DNA of 64,000 nt from Aldehydirespirator sp965116665. Its GTDB lineage: Bacteria > Actinomycetota > Acidimicrobiia > Acidimicrobiales > Aldehydirespiratoraceae. The translations under genes were made by a program, and so were the position numbers. Shown here one piece after another: positions 54,040-62,500 of this stretch; within the stretch, counting starts at the first letter, position 1, and every line of letters starts with the position of its first letter. Where the stretch lies: NCBI GenBank assembly GCA_965116665.1, contig OZ220709.1:3782001-3846000 (forward strand), given 5' to 3'. The notes under the pieces are model-generated. The model worked only from the letters and a program-made list of their open reading frames with translations, was not told the origin of the DNA and made no database searches.

Positions 54040-57000
54040 CTAATCTGTATTGGGGGTGCCGGCCAGGCGGTTCAAGGCTCGGAGGAGCAAGCCGCAGGTC
54101 GCCTCGACCTTCCACACGTTGCCGGGAAGGGGGTGGGTGTCGTAGACCCAAGCCCATGACGCCTCCTTGAGACCTGCGTGATCGTCGAGTTTCGTGCCGG
54201 CGAGCTGCTTCTCGCTGCGCTCGGCCCGGTACGGCGTCGGCGCCACCGCCCCCAGCGAGACCCTCGCATCGACGATGGTGACATCGTCGTCGGCGATCTC
54301 AACCGAGACGGCGGCTGAGCACACCGCGAAGTCGCCCGCGTAGAGCCGCAGCTTCTCGAAGGCGGCTGGACGGGCGCGCGCCGCGGCGGACACTTCAACC
54401 GTGGTGAGCAGTTCCCCGGCGACCAGATCGGGTTCGCCGGGCCCCGAATAGAGCTCGTCGATCAAGCGGCGGCGGGGCGGCTTCGATTCGGGCAGGAGGC
54501 TGTGAGCGACGGCATCGAGGGCGAGCAGGCCGGTGGCTAGATCCGACGGGGTGACGGCCTGGCATCGGTGGGCTCCCAGCACGGCGTGATGAAACCGGTG
54601 GTCGCCCAGTACCGCGTAGCACGGAGCAGTCCGGCCGTTGCGCTTGTAGCAGCCGAAGCCGTTTCGGTAGAAGGCACAGCGCTTGTCCTGCAGCAGGTTG
54701 CCGCCCACGGTCGCCAGCTCCCTGATCTGGCTGGTGGCGAGTTCGTCCAGCAGATCGGCCAGCATGGCGTCGCCGGGCAAGGACCCGGACTGCGAAAGCC
54801 ACCGGCGCAGGTCCTCGAGGGTCACGGCCGCCCCGACCCGCAGGTCGCCGCCAGGGGTCTCGTCCAGCCGCCGAAGCCGGTCGATCGTAGTGGTGTCGAC
54901 CAGGCGTACCGGGGTGGATAGCCGCTGCTGGCGGGCCACCAGCAGATCCGTTCCGCCGGCGATGTAGCGGGTGTCAACGTCGCCGTCCGAACAGGCCGCG
55001 GTGGCCGCCTCGGGACTCGCGGGTCGTTTGATCGATTCGATCGGCGGTAGCGGCGCCAGCGGGCTGCGTTTCGCTCTGCGCCTGCGGGACAGGCGGTCGA
55101 GGACTCTGAACAGGCCCTTGCCGTAGAGGCTGCGGATGAGGTCGGTCCAGAGCAACTCCAAGTGGTACGCGTTGGATCGCGGGCGGTGCCGGGCTGTCCG
55201 CGCCGTCGATGTGTGAGGATTAAGCAGGGGCAGCAGCTTGTCCGGGGTGATGGGGATCTCCCGGACCCGCACGCCGGTGGCGTGGGCCACGGCATTGGCC
55301 ACCGCCGCCGGCGTGGGCACCACTCCGATCTCGCCGATGCCCTTGGCACCGTAGGGCCCGGCCGGATCGTGCCCGTCGAGCAGGACGGCCCGGATAGGCG
55401 GTAGGTCCCCGGCTCGGGGTGCCCGGTACTCCAGCAGGGTGGGATTGACCATGCGGCCCTGCTCGTAGACGAGCTCCTCGCCGAGCGCCGCTCCCAGCCC
55501 CATGGCCATGGCGCCGACCGCCTGGCCTTCGGCCGCGGCAGGGTTGAGGGCGGTCCCCGAATCGTGGACGGTCACCGCATCGAGCACCTTGACCTGGCCG
55601 GTGGCGTAGTCGACCTCCACCTCGACGGCCTGCACGCAATACGAGTAAGCGGGCGAGAAGTGGCTCAGGCCGTGGACCTTGTCCATCTTGTCGACGTCGG
55701 TGAGGTAGCTCCCCTCGACCCTCAGGCACCCGTCGGCGGCGTCCTCGGTCAAGGCCACTAGGTCGCCCAGCGGAACGGCGTCGGCGCCGCAACGGGCCTC
55801 GCCGGCCACCAGCTGCACCTGGCCCGGATCGGTGCCGAACTTGGCCGCCGCGGCGCCTCTCAACACCTCGGCCGCTCCCCGGGCTGCATCGGCGGTGGCG
55901 TGGCCGCTCCACACGGTGCCCCTTGACGACCAGGCCCCCAGGTCCTGGGGGGCGTCATGGCTGTCCATCATCGTGACCGACACGTCGTCGAAGTCGAGGC
56001 CCAGCTCGTCGGCGGCGATCTGGCGCAACAACGCGGCCTGGCCGGTGCCCGCGTCGGCGCCCGCGAAGCAGACCCGGGCGGTGCCGTCGTCGCGCACCTC
56101 CACGGCGGCCTCGCTCATCTCGGAGTGCTCGAAGGCGTTGGCCCCCGACACGTGCACCGCGGCGGCCAGTCCCACCCCCCGCCCGCTGCCACCGTGCGCT
56201 CGCCTGGTGTCCCAGTCGATCTCCTCACGGGCCCGCTGCAGGCATTCGGTCAGCCGGGCCGACCCCAGGCGCCAGCCGGTCAGGGTCGTGTCGCCGCTGG
56301 CTGGCGCGTTGCGGAGACGCAGCTCGATGGGGTCCATGCCGAGCCTGCCGGCCAGCTCGTCGATCTGCGACTCGGTGGCGAAGGTCATCTGCGGGTTGCC
56401 GTAGCCGCGGAACGAAGCGCCGGGCTGCTTGTTGGTGTAGACGAGCGACACCGTGGTCTCGCAGCCCTCGAGCCGGTAGGGGCCCGCGGCCAGCATGGTC
56501 GCGTACACGGCCACCGAGGGTCCGGCGTGGTTGTAGGCGCCGTTGTCCACCGTCACGTAGCAGTCCCGGTGGGTGAGCGTGCCGTCTCTGCGGGCACCGG
56601 TCGCGATGTTGGTCTTGAAGGCGTGACGGACAGCCGTGACCGCGAACTCCTCGTCCCGGTCGAGCACCAGGCGCACCGGATGCTTGGCCTTCATCGCCAG
56701 CGCAGCCGCGATCACCTCGTGGCAACCGGCCTTGGCCTTGGCACCGAACCCGCCGCCCACCGCCACGGGGTGGGTGCGGATCTGCTCGAGGCGCAGGTCG
56801 AGCATGTGCGCGACCTCCTTGCGCACGAAGTAGGGCGCCTGCGTGGACCCCCACAGATCGAGCCGCTGGCGGGACGGATCCCAGCGGGCCACGATCGAGT
56901 GGGGCTCCAGACAGACGTGGGCCGCGGCCCCGTAGACGTACTGGTCACTGACGATGGCATCGGCGGCCGATCTGGCCGCTTCGGGGTCGCCGTACGGGCG

Positions 57001-57465
57001 CACCGTCTGCAGGGCCAGGTTTCCGGTGGCGTCGTCATGGACGGTGGGTGCCTCCGGTGCTCGGGCAGTCGAGACATTGAGTACCGCCTTCCGCGGCTTG
57101 TAGGAGACGTCGATCAGCCCGAGGGCAGCATCGGCCGCGGCTCGGGTGTGGGCCGCCACCGCGGCCACCTCCTCACCGACGAAGCGAACCCGTCCGCGGG
57201 CCAGCGCCGACCGGTCCCGGAAAGGCTCGCCGAGGTGCAGGTAGGTGCGGTCACCCAGGTCGTCGGCGGTGATCACTGCGGCCACGCCGGTGTGCGCCTC
57301 GGCCCGGGAGGTGTCGATGCTGCGGATATCGGCGTGCGGGTGGGGGCTACGCAGTATCCGCGCCTCCAGCATCCCCGGTAGCCGGATGTCAGTGGTGTAG
57401 AGGGCCGCGCCCGAGGTCCGCTCCTCCCAGCCGTCGGGTCGTACCCGCTGGCGGAGGGCTGTCAA
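54040..57465 (-). CDS. Molybdenum hydroxylase: fused Mo-binding and FAD-binding subunits
   Basis: A 1141-aa xanthine-dehydrogenase-family protein. Residues about 1-750 are the molybdopterin subunit (LEPHSIVARWD, VGGGFGAKAKAGCHE, GASFRGYGNPQMTFATES, QDLGAWSSRGTVWSG, and the catalytic-Glu motif GAKGIGEIGVVPTP). After a basic linker of about 100 residues, residues about 840-1141 are the FAD subunit (IAGGTDLLVARQQ, IRELATVGGNLLQ). A cysteine-rich insertion after ATVGGNLL (CAFYRNGFGCYKRNGRTAPC ... HRC) resembles the extra [4Fe-4S] site of 4-hydroxybenzoyl-CoA reductase beta subunit. The TTG start overlaps the 2Fe-2S gene stop (TTGA). Substrate is likely a heterocycle or aromatic CoA ester. Confidence 0.85.
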   Translation of the reverse strand: MTALRQRVRPDGWEERTSGAALYTTDIRLPGMLEARILRSPHPHADIRSIDTSRAEAHTGVAAVITADDLGDRTYLHLGEPFRDRSALARGRVRFVGEEVAAVAAHTRAAADAALGLIDVSYKPRKAVLNVSTARAPEAPTVHDDATGNLALQTVRPYGDPEAARSAADAIVSDQYVYGAAAHVCLEPHSIVARWDPSRQRLDLWGSTQAPYFVRKEVAHMLDLRLEQIRTHPVAVGGGFGAKAKAGCHEVIAAALAMKAKHPVRLVLDRDEEFAVTAVRHAFKTNIATGARRDGTLTHRDCYVTVDNGAYNHAGPSVAVYATMLAAGPYRLEGCETTVSLVYTNKQPGASFRGYGNPQMTFATESQIDELAGRLGMDPIELRLRNAPASGDTTLTGWRLGSARLTECLQRAREEIDWDTRRAHGGSGRGVGLAAAVHVSGANAFEHSEMSEAAVEVRDDGTARVCFAGADAGTGQAALLRQIAADELGLDFDDVSVTMMDSHDAPQDLGAWSSRGTVWSGHATADAARGAAEVLRGAAAAKFGTDPGQVQLVAGEARCGADAVPLGDLVALTEDAADGCLRVEGSYLTDVDKMDKVHGLSHFSPAYSYCVQAVEVEVDYATGQVKVLDAVTVHDSGTALNPAAAEGQAVGAMAMGLGAALGEELVYEQGRMVNPTLLEYRAPRAGDLPPIRAVLLDGHDPAGPYGAKGIGEIGVVPTPAAVANAVAHATGVRVREIPITPDKLLPLLNPHTSTARTARHRPRSNAYHLELLWTDLIRSLYGKGLFRVLDRLSRRRRAKRSPLAPLPPIESIKRPASPEAATAACSDGDVDTRYIAGGTDLLVARQQRLSTPVRLVDTTTIDRLRRLDETPGGDLRVGAAVTLEDLRRWLSQSGSLPGDAMLADLLDELATSQIRELATVGGNLLQDKRCAFYRNGFGCYKRNGRTAPCYAVLGDHRFHHAVLGAHRCQAVTPSDLATGLLALDAVAHSLLPESKPPRRRLIDELYSGPGEPDLVAGELLTTVEVSAAARARPAAFEKLRLYAGDFAVCSAAVSVEIADDDVTIVDARVSLGAVAPTPYRAERSEKQLAGTKLDDHAGLKEASWAWVYDTHPLPGNVWKVEATCGLLLRALNRLAGTPNTD

Positions 57466-57947
57466 CGGTCGCTGCCCTTCAAGACCTGGTCCGTGGAGTC
57501 ACGGGCCGCGACGACCTGCTCGATGGCTGCGATCACCCCGTTGTAGCCGGTGCAGCGGCAGAAGTTCCCGGCGAGTTCGTGCCGTATGTCCACGGGGCCT
57601 CCGCGATCGATGCCGGCAATCAACTGGTGGGCCCGTACGACGATGCCGGGCGTGCAGTACCCGCACTGCAGGCCTCCGAGGTCCGCGAGCGCCTCCCGCA
57701 GGGCGGCGGCGTCCGGCGCGATACCTTCGACGGTGCGCACCGGCTCGGTCACTCGAGCCGCGAGCACCAGGCACGACGGGACGGCCCGGTCGCCCACCAG
57801 CACTGTGCACGCGCCACAGTCGCCGCTACCGCAGGCCTCCTTGGCGCCGGTGAGGCCCAGATGGTCGCGCAGCACGTCGATGAGCCGGGTCACCGGCGGT
57901 ACTTCCAGCTTCCTCCGCTCGCCGTTGACAACGAGACGGACGGTCAC
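57462..57947 (-). CDS. 2Fe-2S subunit of the molybdenum hydroxylase
   Basis: A 161-aa small subunit carrying the two [2Fe-2S] clusters: plant-type ACGSGDCGACTVLVGD plus CLVLA, and the second domain QCGYCTPGIVVRA with NFCRCTGYNGV. The GTG at 57947 is chosen since it overlaps the Rieske-gene stop as GTGA and starts right at the first beta strand (TVRLVVNGERRKLEV). It passes electrons from the Mo centre to the FAD part of the fused subunit. No coxG- or XdhC-type maturation gene is in the window. Confidence 0.92.
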   Translation of the reverse strand: MTVRLVVNGERRKLEVPPVTRLIDVLRDHLGLTGAKEACGSGDCGACTVLVGDRAVPSCLVLAARVTEPVRTVEGIAPDAAALREALADLGGLQCGYCTPGIVVRAHQLIAGIDRGGPVDIRHELAGNFCRCTGYNGVIAAIEQVVAARDSTDQVLKGSDR

Positions 57948-59182
57948 GCCCCCGCGGCCTCCTCGGCGGCCCGGTAGCGCTCGATCAGCCATTCAGCGAG
58001 CTGCGAGCGGAAGAAGTCCTGCTGGCTCAGCGGGCCCTGGGGCGCGAAGCGTGACGCCATGCCCCGCTGGCTGGCCACCGCCACCGGCATGTCCTGGTCC
58101 CAGAAGTAGTCGAGGCCTCGTTCGTGCTGCTCCAGGAGCTGGTCGAACAGCTTCAGCTTGGCGGTGGACTCGGGGAACAGGAACCCGGACGTCATTATGG
58201 AGAGATCGGTGCCGGCGGGCTGCACCGCGGTCCAGTGGACTGAGTCGCTGTGGCACCCGATCAGCAGGCTGGGCGCAACGTAGAGGTACACCACGTTCCA
58301 GCGGTCGTCGTCGCTGAGCGTCGGGATGGGCGGGAACAGCGCCGACTGGGTGGGGTTCATGCCCCGGTCCTTGAATCCGGTGCGCCCCTTTCCGCCCAGC
58401 CCGACCGAGCCGGGCTCCAGCGGGGGGAAGGTTCCGGCCAGCAGCGTCTCTTTGCTGGTGTCGGCCTCGGTGAAGTCGTAGAGCGAGGCGTGCAGCCGCA
58501 GCGAGTGGTAGGCGTCCATGAAGTTCTCGGCGAAGATCTTCCAGTTGAAGGGCATCTCCAGACGCTCCGGCTCGGTGGTGACCAGCTCGTCCAGGCAATA
58601 GACGGCCAGCATCTCGTCGAAGGCCGCCAGCCTCGGGCCGAGCGGGGCCGGCTCAGCGGCGAGCGAGCAGAACACGAAGCCCTGCCATTCCTCCACCGCA
58701 AGTTGGGGCAGGGAGATCTCGGAGCGCACGAAGCCCGGGCGCTGGTGCATCTCGGGCGCACCGATGAGGCTCCCGTCGAGGTCGTAGGTCCACCAGTGGT
58801 AGGGGCAGCGGAAGTTGCGGGTCGAGCCGCTGCACTCCGGAGGCGGCGCGAACCACTCCTCCTTCGGCCGCTCGGCCGGCGCGGTGATGCACATGGCCCG
58901 GTGCTGGCAGATCGACGACATGACGTTGATCCGGCCGTCGCGGTTGCGCACCACGATCACCGGTTCGGTGCCCAGCAGGGTGGCCGTGAAGTAGTCGCCG
59001 GGTTCGGGGATCTGGCTGGAGCGGCCCACGCACAGCCATTCGGTGTCGAAGACGGCCGCCTTCTCGAACCGGTAGAAGTCGGCGTCGGTGTAGCACGCCG
59101 GCGGCAGGCCGACCGCGACGTCGACGGGCCGGGCCGCGGGCTCTATGTCCTCCAGCGGGACCGGGCTGCGAAGCGGAGCCAT
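57944..59182 (-). CDS. Rieske-type aromatic-ring/amine oxygenase alpha subunit
   Basis: A 412-aa Rieske non-haem iron oxygenase. The [2Fe-2S] ligands are in CQHRAM and CPYHWW; the loop between the two pairs is longer than normal (about 34 residues, with PAERPKEEWFAPPPECSG). The catalytic iron site is in NWKIFAENFMDAYHSLRLH (Asp, two His). AGGAGG precedes ATG 59182. First gene of the unit that continues into the two molybdenum hydroxylase subunits. No separate reductase or ferredoxin is adjacent. Substrate may be a quaternary amine, carnitine-like compound or a ring; family members of both kinds exist. Confidence 0.85.
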   Translation of the reverse strand: MAPLRSPVPLEDIEPAARPVDVAVGLPPACYTDADFYRFEKAAVFDTEWLCVGRSSQIPEPGDYFTATLLGTEPVIVVRNRDGRINVMSSICQHRAMCITAPAERPKEEWFAPPPECSGSTRNFRCPYHWWTYDLDGSLIGAPEMHQRPGFVRSEISLPQLAVEEWQGFVFCSLAAEPAPLGPRLAAFDEMLAVYCLDELVTTEPERLEMPFNWKIFAENFMDAYHSLRLHASLYDFTEADTSKETLLAGTFPPLEPGSVGLGGKGRTGFKDRGMNPTQSALFPPIPTLSDDDRWNVVYLYVAPSLLIGCHSDSVHWTAVQPAGTDLSIMTSGFLFPESTAKLKLFDQLLEQHERGLDYFWDQDMPVAVASQRGMASRFAPQGPLSQQDFFRSQLAEWLIERYRAAEEAAGA

Positions 59183-59281
59183 CCGCGCCTCCTAGAGGGT
59201 TGCGGGAGGCCACGCTAGCGCGCCGCGCCCTTCCGGCTGAAAGGCGGGATCGCGGCGGGCTGATTCCGGCTGCGCCCGGCA

Positions 59282-59310
59282 GGACATCGGTGTGGCAGCA
59301 ATGCTATGGT
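59282..59310 (+). promoter_or_regulatory. Promoter of the BMP-family ABC importer
   Basis: GGACAT (59282-59287), 17-base spacer, TATGGT (59305-59310). Expected start near 59317, inside a palindrome. The leader is about 60 bases and ends in GGAGGGG before ATG 59379. Confidence 0.45.
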
Positions 59311-59314
59311 CATC

Positions 59315-59328
59315 GCCTGTATACAGGC
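59315..59328. promoter_or_regulatory. 14-bp palindromic operator candidate at the BMP importer start
   Basis: GCCTGTATACAGGC, perfectly symmetrical, placed over the predicted transcription start. Its TGTATACA centre is like operators of GntR/HutC regulators. Suggests repression of the importer in the absence of an inducer; no GntR gene is in the window. Confidence 0.55.
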
Positions 59329-59378
59329 CTTGGTGCAACCGTCACTGGGGCGCAAGCGGTTCCACACTTGGAGGGGAC

Positions 59379-60815
59379 ATGAGACGACATCGATTCGGAT
59401 GGCTAGCAGCGGTGATTGCCGTCTTCGCACTGGTAGCAGCTGCCTGTGGCGGTGACGACGAACCGGCGACGACGGTGGCGCAGCCCGACACCGGAGCCGC
59501 ACAGGCCGAGATCGACGCCGCGCAGGCTGCCGCCGACGAGGCCCGCGCCGCCGCCGAGGAGGCTGAGGCGAAGCTGGCCGAGGCGCAGGCGGCCGCTGAC
59601 GCGGCGAGCGCCGAGCAGCAGGCCGAGGCGCAGGCGGCGCTGGAGGCGGCTGCGGCTGAGGCTGAGGCGGCCCGGGCGGAGGCGGCTGCGGCCGAGGCTG
59701 ACGCGGCTGAGGCCGAGGCGGCTGCGGCTGAGGCCGAGGCGGCTGCGGCTGAGGCTGAGGCCGCGTTGGCCGAGCTGATAGCCGAGGGTGACATAGAGAC
59801 GGCCGCGACCATCGACCTGGACGCCAACGGCGACGGCAAGATCATCCTCGGCGTCGCGGCCGCCGGTCCCCGCGACGACGGCGCCTACTACCAGGCCCTG
59901 GTCGACGCGGCTGAGGAGATCTCGGCCGCGCAGGGCTGGGAGGCTCCGATCGTCATCGACAACATCGAGCCCGCCGTGGCCGCCACCGAGTTGGAGAACC
60001 TGGCCGCGCAGGGCGTCGACATCATCGCGGTCGGCGCGGGCGAGATCTCCGACCCGCTGCCCGACCTGGTCGAACAGTTCCCCGACATCTTCTGGTACTG
60101 CAACTGCGGCACCGGGTTCCCGCAGATGGACGGTGTGGCCCTCAGCACCAACGACGGCGCCGAGATCGAGTACGTGGTCGGCGTGGCTGCCGGCCTGCTC
60201 CTGCAGGAGCATGGTGGTGACACCGCGTACATGATCGGATGCTGCGACCTCGGCTTCGAGGTCGAGACCGAGCTGGCGATGCGCCTCGGCATGAAGGCCG
60301 TGGACCCCAGCTACGACGTGGTCTACACCCCGACCGGGAACTTCCCGTTCGACTTCGACAACGTGGCCGGCGCGACCGAAGCGTTCAACGTCGCCCTCGA
60401 CGCGGGTATGGACCTCCTCTACCCGTACCTGGGCGGCGCCCACGAGCCTCTCGTCCAGCTGGCCAACGAGCACGGCATCCCGGTGACGAGCGCGGGCGCT
60501 TCCGACGTGTGCTCCCGGACCGATCTGACCTGGGAGATGGCCGCGCTGTTCGACGGCGGCGACTTCGCTCGGGCGGTGTTCCCGCTCATCGTGGCGGGGC
60601 AGTTCGAGGAAGGCAGCATCTACAAGTTCTCGGTCGGCCGGGATCCGGAGGTCGGCGCGCTGATCTGCAATCCCACGCCGGAGCAGAAGGAGCTGCTCGA
60701 CCAGGCCCACGCCGAGGTGTGGAGCGGCTACTGCCTCGCCGAGTTCGACGTCATCCGGGCCATCGCCTACGGCGGCGCCGATCTCGAGGCACCGCTGGCC
60801 TGCTCGGACGCCTGA
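59379..60815 (+). CDS. BMP-family (basic membrane protein) substrate-binding lipoprotein with an Ala/Glu stalk
   Basis: A 478-aa lipoprotein: signal with lipobox Cys23 (VAAAC), a 97-residue Ala/Glu stalk (about 38-135), then the BMP/PnrA-like binding domain (IILGVAAAGPRDDGAYYQAL, LAAQGVDIIAVGAGE, FWYCNCGTGFPQMDG, VVGVAAGLLLQEHG, GVDLLYPYLGG-like DAGMDLLYPYLGGAHEPL). BMP proteins bind nucleosides or related purines. ATG 59379 follows GGAGGGG. The stalk contains the exact 17-residue run AASAEQQAEAQAALEAA that is also in the LivK-like protein at 1604, although the binding domains are unrelated in sequence. The operon continues with ATPase and two permeases. Confidence 0.88.
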   Translation: MRRHRFGWLAAVIAVFALVAAACGGDDEPATTVAQPDTGAAQAEIDAAQAAADEARAAAEEAEAKLAEAQAAADAASAEQQAEAQAALEAAAAEAEAARAEAAAAEADAAEAEAAAAEAEAAAAEAEAALAELIAEGDIETAATIDLDANGDGKIILGVAAAGPRDDGAYYQALVDAAEEISAAQGWEAPIVIDNIEPAVAATELENLAAQGVDIIAVGAGEISDPLPDLVEQFPDIFWYCNCGTGFPQMDGVALSTNDGAEIEYVVGVAAGLLLQEHGGDTAYMIGCCDLGFEVETELAMRLGMKAVDPSYDVVYTPTGNFPFDFDNVAGATEAFNVALDAGMDLLYPYLGGAHEPLVQLANEHGIPVTSAGASDVCSRTDLTWEMAALFDGGDFARAVFPLIVAGQFEEGSIYKFSVGRDPEVGALICNPTPEQKELLDQAHAEVWSGYCLAEFDVIRAIAYGGADLEAPLACSDA

Positions 60816-60853
60816 GCGCTGCGTAGGGGCAGCTAGACCCGAGAGACCGACAT

Positions 60854-62482
60854 ATGGCTGATCAGCGGACGGCGGGGACGGAAGTCCCCGCCGTCCGGCT
60901 CACCTCGATCTCCAAGTCGTTCGGGGCCATCGTGGCCTGCGACCGCGTGGACCTGACGCTTCATCGCGGCCGGATCCACGGCATCCTCGGAGAGAACGGC
61001 GCGGGCAAGTCCACGCTGATGAAGGTGCTGATCGGTCTGGTGCTTCCCGATGGCGGCACCATCGAAGTGGACGGCGAACGGTGCCAGATCCGAGATCCCC
61101 ACGATGCCTCGGTCCGCGGCATCGGCATGGTCCACCAGCACTTCAGCCTGGTGGAGCCGCTCACGGTGTGGGAGAACGTGATGCTGGGCGACACCGGCCG
61201 GTTCGACGCGCCCGCGGCCCGGCGCCGCGTGGCTGAGATCAGCGAGCACTACGGCCTCGGTGTGGATGCGGACGCCAAGGTCGGCGACCTCTCGGCCGGG
61301 GTCCGCCAGCGGGTGGAGATCATCAAGTGCCTGCGCCGCGATCCGAGCATCCTGATCTTCGACGAGCCCACCTCGGTGCTCACCCCCGGCGAGTCCGAGC
61401 GGCTGTTCGACGTTCTGCGCCGGGCGGTGCGGGAGGAGAACCGTGCGGTGGCGCTAGTGAGCCACAAGCTCGATGAGATCCTCCACGCCACCGACGAGGT
61501 CACGATCATGCGGGCCGGGTCCGTGGTGCAACGGATGGAGACCTCCGACGCCGATGCGCCCATGCTGGCCAGGGCGATGGTCGGCCGGGAGGTGTCGCTT
61601 CGATCGGAAGCGTCGGCCCTGGGCCTCATCGAGACGGTCGCGGCCGGCGCCGACGATGACGACGGCTCCCGGGATGGGGAGCATGAGGGCACCGGCGGCG
61701 ATTCCGTCCCGCGAGTGCCCGCGCTCCGTCTCCGCGACGTTGTGGCCCGGGGTCCCGACGGACGAGTCTCCCTCAACGGTCTCGGTGTCGACGTGTTCGA
61801 GTCCGAGATCGTCGGCGTGGCCGGCGTGGAGGGCAACGGCCAGGCCGCGTTGACCGACCTGCTGTCGAGCCTGCTGCCCGCCGAGGCGGGCACGGTCGAG
61901 GTGGACGGCGTCACCGTCGAGCCGGGAAGTCCGGGCGCCATGTCCTCCGCGGGGGTCGCCGTCATCCCCGAGGACCGCCACGCCTCAGGCTGCGTGCTCG
62001 ACATGACGGTGGCTGAGAACCTCTTCCTGGTGGACATCGAGCGGATCGCCAGGCACGGGATCTACGACCCCGCGGTGATGCGGCGAGACGCGGCCGTCCT
62101 CATCGAGAACTTCGACATCCACACTGCTGGTCCGGACGCCCCCTTCTGGTCGCTCTCGGGCGGCAACCAGCAGAGGGTCGTGCTGGCCCGGGAGTTGAGC
62201 TACTCGCCCAAGGTGCTGGTGGCGTCCCAGCCCACCCGGGGTCTCGACGTCGGTGCCATCGAATGGATGACCGACCGCCTCCGCCAGGTAGCCGACAGCG
62301 GTGTGGGTGTGCTGCTCATCTCCAACGAGCTGGAGGAGATCCTGCAACTGTCCGACCGCGTCGTGGTGCTGTTCCGGGGCCGCATCATCGGCGAGATGGA
62401 CCGGGCCGATGTGGACCTCGAGGAGCTGGGCCTCCTGCTGGGCGGCGCAGGGGCCGAAGCTGGTGCTGAGGCCGCGGCCTAG
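60854..62482 (+). CDS. BMP-type ABC importer ATPase with two nucleotide-binding domains
   Basis: A 542-aa double ABC protein. Domain 1: GENGAGKST, LSAGVRQRVEI, ILIFDEPTSVLTP. Domain 2 (from about residue 290) has the altered GVEGNGQAALTD in place of Walker A, a standard LSGGNQQRVVLARE signature and VLVASQPTRGLD in place of DEP, as is normal for the YufO/NupA-type importers. The linker between domains (about 255-290) is acidic and contains DDDDGSRDGEHEGTGG. Operates with the following two permeases. Nucleoside uptake is the family's usual job. Confidence 0.92.
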   Translation: MADQRTAGTEVPAVRLTSISKSFGAIVACDRVDLTLHRGRIHGILGENGAGKSTLMKVLIGLVLPDGGTIEVDGERCQIRDPHDASVRGIGMVHQHFSLVEPLTVWENVMLGDTGRFDAPAARRRVAEISEHYGLGVDADAKVGDLSAGVRQRVEIIKCLRRDPSILIFDEPTSVLTPGESERLFDVLRRAVREENRAVALVSHKLDEILHATDEVTIMRAGSVVQRMETSDADAPMLARAMVGREVSLRSEASALGLIETVAAGADDDDGSRDGEHEGTGGDSVPRVPALRLRDVVARGPDGRVSLNGLGVDVFESEIVGVAGVEGNGQAALTDLLSSLLPAEAGTVEVDGVTVEPGSPGAMSSAGVAVIPEDRHASGCVLDMTVAENLFLVDIERIARHGIYDPAVMRRDAAVLIENFDIHTAGPDAPFWSLSGGNQQRVVLARELSYSPKVLVASQPTRGLDVGAIEWMTDRLRQVADSGVGVLLISNELEEILQLSDRVVVLFRGRIIGEMDRADVDLEELGLLLGGAGAEAGAEAAA

Positions 62483-62500
62483 CCGGGACGCGACGGCCGG

